Origin: Zygnema cylindricum
Taxonomy: Eukaryota > Streptophyta > Zygnematophyceae > Zygnematales > Zygnemataceae
Reading direction: 5' to 3'
Length of the DNA: 64,000 nt
NCBI GenBank assembly: GCA_037447655.1
Contig: JBBHKE010001235.1
Location: 24,215 to 88,214, forward strand
Part shown: positions 56,660 through 64,000 of the stretch, one piece after another
Numbering within the stretch: position 1 is the first letter of the stretch
How the letters are laid out: each line of letters starts with the position of its first letter
Notes under the pieces: generated by a model
The model's input: only the letters and a program-made list of their open reading frames with translations
Told to the model about the DNA's origin: nothing
The model's database searches: none
Position numbers and translations under genes: made by a program

Positions 56660-59600
56660 TCATAAGGTAGCACGCTATAGTACGGAGATGGTAGACTACA
56701 AACCACAAGTCTTGTTGGATCTGTTGACTTAAACGTTTTAGTTGATGTGAAATCCTCAACTGTAACACTCTTAGATATTTTTTACATTCCATAGCTTAGT
56801 AAAAATCTTGTCTCTACATCTGTACTAGATGACAAAGAGTTTGATGACAATGAGTTTGAAACAGGAAACAGGAATGGAATTTTCATAACTAGCTTTGATA
56901 ATGAGGTTTACTTCAAAGTTGAGAAAGGAAGTCAATGAAGATTTAGAGTTGTACTTTGTAATGAAAAGAATGTTCTGTACTCGTGTAAAAGTGATATGAT
57001 GCTATAGCACAAAAGGTTAGGGCATGTACATCTAGATAAACTAAAATAAATGAAGAAAAATGGAATAGTGGATAAGATTAAGTTTGGAGATGATGAAACT
57101 TCAAATGATTGCAGTGGGTGTGCACAAGGAAAGATTCATAAAATTCCATTCCTTAAGGCATCCTCATTTAAAAGAGATAAAGTATTAGATCTAACACAAA
57201 ATGATATTTGCGGAACTGCTATGTATGTTTCACATGGGTGAAAACTACTAGGTATGTTTCACATAGGAGAAAAAATTATATGTTGATGACTGGTCTAGAT
57301 ACACTAATAGATCCATTAAGGTATATTTTCTCATGTATAATTCAAAAGTATGAGATACTTTAAAGAATACAACGTGTGGAGTAAAAACAACTTGAGACCA
57401 CAAAAAAAGAATAAGAAGTGATAATGGGAAAGAATACACCTCAAATGAGTTTGAAGAATTTCTTAAAAGAGAAGGAATTCATCATAAAAAAATTGTCCTT
57501 TATAATCCAGAACAAAATAGAGTAGCAAAAAGAATAAATAGAACCCTAGGGGATATGTCCATAAATATGCTAAATAATAAGAGGATAATATTGCAGTTTT
57601 GGGCTGAGTCTTTAAACTTCACTAATGAAATTCTATAGGGTCCATTCCCCCACAGAAATCGCAAATTCAAAGAAGCTTATCTAGATAGTGCCGACTCCAA
57701 GTTGATATAAACCCAAATGATTGGCACCATGAGAGTCAAAACCACAATACAGCTTCACCCTTGTGAAAAAAGACTTTTTGTGTGTTCAGTTCTCCCACAA
57801 AATGCAAAGTTAGAATATGAGTATTTAGACACATTCCCCCACTTTGACTTTCCCTTAGAAATACCGCCACCTTGGCAGGCAAAGACTCTGACCAACTACA
57901 CCCTTGTGTAGCCAAGACTCCAATGGTCAACTGAGTTGATAGTTATGGTTGGCCAAAGATGGCCTTTAAATACAAAAGCACTTTGGGAGAGAGGCGGCTA
58001 CCTACTATTTATCTAAGTCCTAAACCCCTCTCTAAACCCTCTACTACTGAAGTACGACACCAATCATAGGACTGTACCATACAGAAAGGTACTGGTGCCG
58101 GTGTACTTTTTGTACGGCCATCGTACGGCATGGCCAAAATTTGGACGCCTGCCATATTCGGATTCGTTCCAATATTCTCCGGAGATGTCACATGCCATTG
58201 AGGTTATACCACATGTCAATTGACGTGGCGGCGACCGAAAACCGCCAAAACGCCAATTTCGCGATCTCGGCACCTATCGCGGCCGTTCGATTAAAATCGA
58301 CATTGAATTCTAGCCGTCGAAAATAAATATGTGGTATTTGTTTCGCCGTTGAAACAAATGTGCGGTATTTGTTTTCCCAAGTACCGTAAGCCATACTCTA
58401 CTCTAACTATGTCTATGTGACAAGCGTCTATTCTTGTCGTTCAATGAATTTATCTACTTGTACGTGTTTAAATAACTAACAAGCCCTATATACCTTAGCA
58501 TTGAACCTAGACTATGGGACAAAGCTAACGACTATTGTCGATTTTGACGGACAGTATGTACCTAGATCAAATCTTCTGTCCGTGAAGTAACTTTTGGTAA
58601 ACCTACCATAGACTATTGTCTGCGTGTCTCTTTGAAGACAACATAGGCAGCCATGGCTCTAGCTTCCTCTCTAACGTTTAGTGACTACGACAAGTGTGGG
58701 ATTTAGAGAGAGGAGTTAGAGGCAACTGCTTGTGCTTCTTTTCTGCATTTATTTTTACAAGTTCAGACCTAGAAAATACTCAAATTTTAACAACTTATTT
58801 CGTCAAAAACGGAGACTTTACTTGGCAAATAAGGAAGAAACTCCCTATGAGAGGTGGACAGGAAGAAAACTAGTTTTTTCTAATTTGAGGGTGTTCCAAA
58901 GTCAAGTCTACAGTATGGATTCAAATAAAACAAAATGGAAGTTAGAAAGAAGAGGGAAACTGGGATATCTCGTAAGATATGATTAGAGCACTAAAAGATA
59001 CCAAGTGTATGATCTAAAAAAAAAAGATAAAATTTTGATAAAACACATAATGGTGATAAACGAAAGAATGCCTATTGAATCATTTAAATATAACAAAGAA
59101 GTCAAAATCAACATTGTACCGGATCAGTTTTCTGAGTTTGAATATGGAATAAATGAGAAAGAAGATAGAGAAAGTGAAATATCTCCAGATTTACCAAGGG
59201 AATAGGAAAGAAAAACATCCGAGATAACTCCTCAATACTAAGTAGAAATCGGTGAAGAACTTAATGAGATACCTGAATTGAAAATCCCTTTAAACAAAAC
59301 CTGAGGGTGCATTCAATACCGAAATCAAATTTTGAAAGGGGAACAAGAAGTAGCAAACACCTCCAAGAAAAACGAGTGAATAACCAACTCACGAAGATGT
59401 CTCATCCGGATGAGGCTACAAAGATGTCTTATCCGGATGAGCCTCAAGCATACTTAGAGGCCATAAATACTCCAAAAAGTAGTCAATAGATAACTGCCAT
59501 AAATGAAGAAGTGGCTTTCATTAGGGAAGCCTAAACATAGGAGTTGGTAGATTGTCCACCAGACCATAAACCAATTCGATGTAAGTGGGTTTTTAAACTT

Positions 59601-61020
59601 AAGCTAAATCTAGATAATACAATTGAAAGATAAAAGGCTAGATTACTAAAGGTTACACTCAAAAAGAGCGCATAAATTTTGAGGAAACTTTTGCACCAGT
59701 AGTCACATTTCCTCCGGTTAGAATCCTCTTAAGTCTAGCAGCATCAGACGATATAAAAATCCATCAAATGGATATTAAAACCGCATGCTTACACGGAGAG
59801 TTAGAGGAGGAAATTTACATGTAACAACTGGAAGGATTCGTGGAAAGTGAGGAGGAAAGTAAGGTGTGCAAGCTAATAAAATCGCTCTTTGGGCTTAAGT
59901 AAGCCCCGCGTCAGTTGAATATTAAACAGGACAAATTTATGACCGGTTTGGGGTATATCACAATTAGTTCAACAATTCCATATAATTGATTGAGGATAAA
60001 AATATGGTAATATTTATTGCAATTTATGTGGTTGATTTGTTAATCTTAAATAAGTCTTTAGATAAAATTTACAAACTAAAACAGGATCTTAAAAGTCAAT
60101 TTGACATAAAAAACCTCAACTAGGCAAAATACATTTTGAGAATTCAAATGGTGAGAGAGAGGCAATAGAATAATCAAACTTACTGAAAAAAAAATTATTG
60201 GAATTATGGTAGAAAAAATTCAGATGGATAAAGAAAATGGATGTAATACTCTCATGGATCTGAAGAAAGATTTTGAGGGGAGTGAAGAGGGAGGAATATT
60301 GATTGTTAATGATAAGATGGATGAGGAAGAAAGAAGGTTTATTGTAGAAATCCCTTATCGACAGATTGTAGGCAGTTTAATCTACTTTATGAACTATACC
60401 CGGCTGAATATAGTTGCAGCTGTAGGTGTCTTCAAAAGGAGTCTAAATGAACCCTGAAAGATAGATTAGGAGGTAGCTTAAAAAAAATGAGATAAATAGT
60501 GGGAACAAGGGAATTGTGGTTGCATTTGGGATGGGAGCACACAGATATCACTACTTCGAGTGATGCTTGTTATTCTAATGTGCCTTTAAGGCAAGGTGGT
60601 GTACAACTGGATATATATTGCAAGTTGGATCTAGTGCATGTTGTTAGAGTAGCAAGCAACACAAAATAGTTGCTTAGTCCACCATGGAGGCTGAGTCCAT
60701 GGCTTCCTGTGCTGCCACTAAAGAATTAATTTGGGTGAAATCTCTTCTTGAAGAACTTAGATTTATGAAATCTAGCACTCACAATGTTTTCTGTTCCCAC
60801 ACAACTATCTCTATTGCAGCTAATCCAAAGCATCACTTGAAATCTAAGCACATGGATGTTAAACTAAGTTTTTTCAGAGAGAAGGCTGACAATAAAATCA
60901 TTAAACTATATTATATATCTGATAGAGAAATCATTATGGACATGATGACAAACCAGCGTTTTTTCCTAAGTTAATCTTTTGCAAAGAAAAATGCGGATTA
61001 AAATTGAAATGTTACCAGGA
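56660..61020 (+). pseudogene. copia element 8: late PR to RNase H, heavily decayed
   Basis: It starts within the protease region (YGDGR, LVGSVDLNVLV, LSKNLVSTSVLDDKEF). The integrase zinc motif is at about 57100 (CSGCAQGKIHKIPF), the core near 57420 (SDNGKEYTSNEFEEF) and AKRINRT-type end. A solo LTR interrupts at 57626-58792. It continues with EETPYERWTGRK, the linker (with a duplicated KMSHPDE/KMSYPDE block at 59394-59446), RT from about 59500, an active site changed to YVVDLLIL near 60028, and RNase H 60206-60974 (YRQIVGSLIYFMNY, MEAESMASCAATKEL, KHMDVKLSFF). More than fifteen stops or shifts. The RT YVDD and RNase H EAEYM blocks are both mutated. Confidence 0.88.
57626..58792 (-). repeat. 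solo LTR inserted in the integrase of element 8
   Basis: 1167 bp, tgaaattctatagggtcc to caaattttaaca. Flanks actaa (57621-57625) and actta (58793-58797) are a one-mismatch TSD. The element 8 frame resumes after it. It contains GTAC modules near 58050-58130 and the tRNA-like module 58516-58582 (plus, agatcaaatct B-box-like). Confidence 0.85.
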
Positions 61021-61031
61021 ATACAAAGGAG
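61021..61031 (+). other. polypurine tract of element 8
   Basis: atacaaaggag before TGTTGTAAAGGG at 61032. Confidence 0.55.
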
Positions 61032-61078
61032 TGTTGTAAAGGGTATTTCATCGTCACTTATCTTTGTTTGTGGAATTC
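61032..61078 (+). repeat. first 47 bp of the element 8 3' LTR
   Basis: TGTTGTAAAGGGTATTTC onward, cut by the opposite-strand LTR that starts tgtggtctcc at 61079. Confidence 0.6.
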
Positions 61079-61783
61079 TGTGGTCTCCATTGACCCACAA
61101 AATGGGCATCTTATGTAAAGCGTCTACAATAATTTATGCCCCTTCTTTTTTCCTAATGAATAAGTTCCACCCTAGCACAAAAGTATTCTGTCCACCCTCA
61201 CTCCTGTGAGGAACCGACTCCCTTGACCAAACGCAAAAAGAATCAATGAATTTGCTCCCTTAAGCAATAAGTTATGGCTGGTCAAAGATGACTTTATAGT
61301 TACAATCTCTCTTAGAGAGAGGTACCTAAATTTCACTAAGTCCTGATCTGCATTCTCAAGACTACCTACTATTAAACCCTAATCCAATAGGAACAGTGTA
61401 TAGTACAAGAAGGTATAGTGGACAATGTACTTATTGTACGACCATCGTACGACATGGTATTCAAGGTGACGCTTGTCAAATACGGAGCCCTGGTTCATCC
61501 TCCCATCTTTTCACGTATCCAATAATGTGGCGCCACGTGGCATTGCGTGACGCTATCTCCAATGGCTGCCAAAAGCTCATTCCGAGTGGCGACTGCAACG
61601 ATGGTCGTCCGATCAAAAATATTTACACTGTTCGGATTTGCGTTCGTGCATGAATTGTTCCACACGTGCATCGTCGTCAGTTTGGTGTGAATTAGCCGTC
61701 CCGTCATTGTTTAAGTATTTGTGAAACAAAATAAGTGTATAGTTTTGATAGCTACTTAATGGTTAAGACTCGCGACTACATAG
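61079..61783 (-). repeat. LTR related to 40297-41195, interrupted at 61783
   Basis: It begins tgtggtctccattgaccc, with the GTAC module at 61408-61455. It stops inside its own tRNA-like module (aatggttaagactcgcgac, 61748-61783) where element 9 is inserted. Its remainder should lie beyond 64000. Confidence 0.8.
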
Positions 61784-62802
61784 TGTTGAAATTAATAGAT
61801 TTTTATTGTATTTTCTAGGTCTAAACTTATTAGGAAAAACATGAAAAGTAAAAGCGCAGGCAGCCTGCCTCCACCTCTTCACTCTACCCCCCATACTTGT
61901 TGTAGTCACTGAAGGATAGAGGGTCTGGTGGAGCCATGGCTGCCTTAGCCCCATAGGCAGGACTTAAGAGTGACCTAAGTCACTCTCAACAAAAGGTTGA
62001 GTCCCGCAGGACTCAAACCTCCGACAGGCAGAGCGTGGCGTAGCCTTCAGCTTTAACCACTCTGTCGTAGAAGTTTGGTACATAACATGAGGTACAATAT
62101 CTATTTAAACATTGAACGATACATTAATTTGATTAACATAACTGTGAAAAAGGAAACATAAAGACGTAGCATATTCAGTGCGTACATCATATCTGCCGCA
62201 CGAAATAAATGAATCGAACATTTATTTCAATAGCGTACATTAAACGTCGGTCTTCATCCAACAACTCTAATCATCGCCGAAGTCTCGGAATGGTCACTTT
62301 GGCGGTTTTTGGACGTGGCGTGACATGGCATGACCTAGCGATACGTGGCAGGATTGAATTGAGCAGCGAAGATCACGGACGACATAAAGACGACTCACAC
62401 GGCGACACACGTCTATTCCATGGCCTTGTCGTACAAAGGCCGTACATAAAGTATATCGGCGACAGTACCTTTTGGTACTTTACAGTATTTTGATTGGAGC
62501 GTACTTTAGTAGATAGGGTTTGTGAGAGAGATATAGGACTTAGAATATTTTTAGACAGACACCTCTCCCTTGGGAGCTTTGTATAAATTGGCATCTTTGC
62601 CGGCTCATAACTTATCGGCTGGTTGGCCGTTTTCAGTGATTATTTTTGCTACGGACTCAGCGGAGTCCAACCTGCATAGGGGTGTAGTCAAATTGTAAGT
62701 TTGCCATCTTGGATAGCAGTGATTGTGGCTTGAAGTGGGTTAGTTAAACACTATTTAGATGCTTCCTGTATTCTGTTGTCCAATGGAGGACACATAATTG
62801 CA
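61784..62802 (+). repeat. 5' LTR of element 9
   Basis: 1019 bp, tgttgaaattaatagattt to cacataattgca. Sister of 17436-18437: the acttgttgtagtcactga block, tRNA-like module 61994-62070, TATA ttgtataaattgg near 62580 and the same U5 end (tccaatggaggacaca). Confidence 0.85.
61994..62070 (-). other. tRNA-like module, antisense to element 9
   Basis: The minus strand reads agagtggttaaagctgaagg (class-II A box) and GGTTTGAGTCC (B box 10/11), with ctgcgggactcaacc after it. Confidence 0.65.
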
Positions 62803-63960
62803 AGTACGAAGACATAATTTACCATATGCGAGAATGGATGGCTCCTCGTGGACTTGAAGCATTACCATAGGGATAATTCTGGTTTGGGAAAGCACTTTGG
62901 AGCTTCGTCGCGGAAGTGACAAGGTGACTGCATTTATAGCTGGTGGTGACTAGCAGAAGCGTGATGTGAGGAATGGCGGTGACGAGCGGAAGCGTGATGA
63001 GAGGAAGAACGACATAGGTAAACCTTATCGAAACTTTGATAGAAAAAAAGGGAGAAGAAAGAAAGGGGAGCTTTGGAAAAGGGGGTTTGCTTCTTTTGTG
63101 GGAAACCGGGTCATTATATGGAGGAATGCCCTTGTTTCGAAAAACTTAGAAGTTGGAATGTGAATTAGGAGGAAGAAGGGGAAGAGGAGAAAGAGGAAGA
63201 AGAAATTTTGTAGCTTCTTCACATCGGTAGTATTCGGAAGAGAGAAAAGCACAAAGAAATTCCACGAAGGCAACAATGTGCTTTTAGAGATATAACGGAA
63301 GAAAAAAAAAGGAGATACTCGAGGGAGTTAAGCATGATGAGGATGTCATGGAGTGTAAAGTGTTTGACTTAGAGATGAGAAAGTCAGATTTAGGGGTCCA
63401 TGAGTGAAAAAGGGAAAAATCAAAATATTGAGGATATTTTTATAGATATTTTGGAAACAGAAAACTACAACGGATTCCGAGGAAGGGGGAGAAGTAAATC
63501 TAGAGGGGGTTCTAAAAGATAGGGTAGAAGAGGAATATTTAATGAAAGGTTTAGGGGAGGATAAATTTTTTTGGGAATAAAAATAGAAAGTGGTAGTGGA
63601 AAGAAATCGATGGGAGAGAGTGAGGAAAGTTCAACTTTTGGGGGTAATGGGTTTAACATCACTAAAGGGAGTGATGGTATTTGTGAAGGTATGTCTGTAA
63701 AAGGGTTAGCATCTGGGTGTGTGTTGCAGATTGGAGATGGGGCTAGCTGTTTGAATTGCAAGAGGGAAATTAGATTTAGTGTGGATGGAAAAGAGAAGTG
63801 GATTAAATCTTGCCTCGGATTTATAAAAAGTGGGATGGTAAATAAAATGTTTGATGCAATTATTATTTCAGTTCATCTAACGCACTGTTGTAAATACGAG
63901 AGTATTTTTTTTAAGTTTATGAAAGGAAAAAGAAAAAGAAAAAAAAAAGAAAAAAAATAG
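62803..63960 (+). pseudogene. element 9 gag plus RNase H-remnant tail
   Basis: Directly behind the LTR: DIIYHMREWM (frame broken), LELRRGS-like residues, a TAG at 62951-62953 at the same codon as in element 5, then RKRDERKNDIGKPYRNFDRK, a knuckle visible in a shifted frame (CFFCGKPGHYMEECPCF), the acidic linker (EEEGEEEKEEEE-like), and a 129-codon tail 63571-63960 (IESGSGKKSMGESEESS, VKGLASGCVLQIGDGASC, KSCLGFIKSGMVNKMFDA). Same fused structure as elements 5 and 6. It continues toward a polypurine tract past 64000. The primer-binding site and gag N-terminus are deleted. Confidence 0.8.
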
Positions 63961-64000
63961 GGGGTGTTTGTTTATTTGCTTGTGGGAGAAGAAAGGAAAA

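Noticed and set aside
1-64000. CRISPR arrays, bacterial operons, rRNA genes, telomere repeats
   Set aside because: None of the required repeat-spacer, operon, rRNA or telomere patterns was seen; gene structure and elements are eukaryotic.

Overview
The window is intergenic, repeat-dominated nuclear DNA of a eukaryote, most likely a streptophyte (land plant or charophyte alga). Three things support this: the only clear host gene is a multi-exon amino-acid permease of the plant BAT1/GABA-permease type; many Ty1/copia pol and gag fragments are present; and two copia elements carry a primer-binding site that matches the anticodon arm of plant initiator tRNA-Met. I see no bacterial operons, rRNA or CRISPR. 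The species cannot be named from sequence alone.

Layout. 1-9.0 kb: three copia pol pieces. Element 1 (minus) is nearly intact and runs off the left edge. Element 2 (minus) and element 3 (plus) are joined head to head near 5.35 kb. 9.0-18.4 kb: element 4 (plus, decayed), with a complete 4.56-kb non-autonomous LTR element (element 5, 9255-13817, minus, 5-bp target duplication) inserted in its gag. 18.8-21.5 kb: element 6, a rearranged relative of element 5, with its own 5-bp target duplication. 21.5-28.8 kb: a GC-rich minisatellite, inverted repeats, a tRNA-like SINE head and an RNase H remnant. 28.8-36.35 kb: the permease gene on the minus strand, modelled here as nine exons with GT-AG introns (487 codons in one frame). 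Its introns hold long strand-biased polypurine tracts, a hexamer-type simple repeat and a MITE. 37.5-39.6 and 45.4-49.8 kb: two copies of an unknown repeat; the second carries two hAT-like insertions whose empty sites are visible in the first. Between and after them lie a LINE tail, LTR/copia element 7, and several solo or nested LTRs. 52.9-56.4 kb: an inverted genomic duplication of the 3' end of the permease gene (decayed). 56.7-64 kb: element 8 (plus, decayed) with a solo LTR in its integrase, then a triple LTR nest ending in element 9, another gag-only relative of element 5.

How the parts relate. Most LTRs belong to one diverged superfamily sharing a TGT...CA frame, a polypurine tract, GTAC-rich U3 palindromes, a TATA box, U5 hairpins and, most strikingly, a tRNA-like module with A-box/B-box-like motifs always on the strand opposite to element transcription. 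The gag-only elements (5, 6, 9) have lost protease, integrase and most RT, but retain gag, LTRs and a shortened RNase H tail. They look like parasites of autonomous relatives such as those that gave rise to elements 1, 4 and 7. All similarity statements are by eye; no alignment or database search was run.
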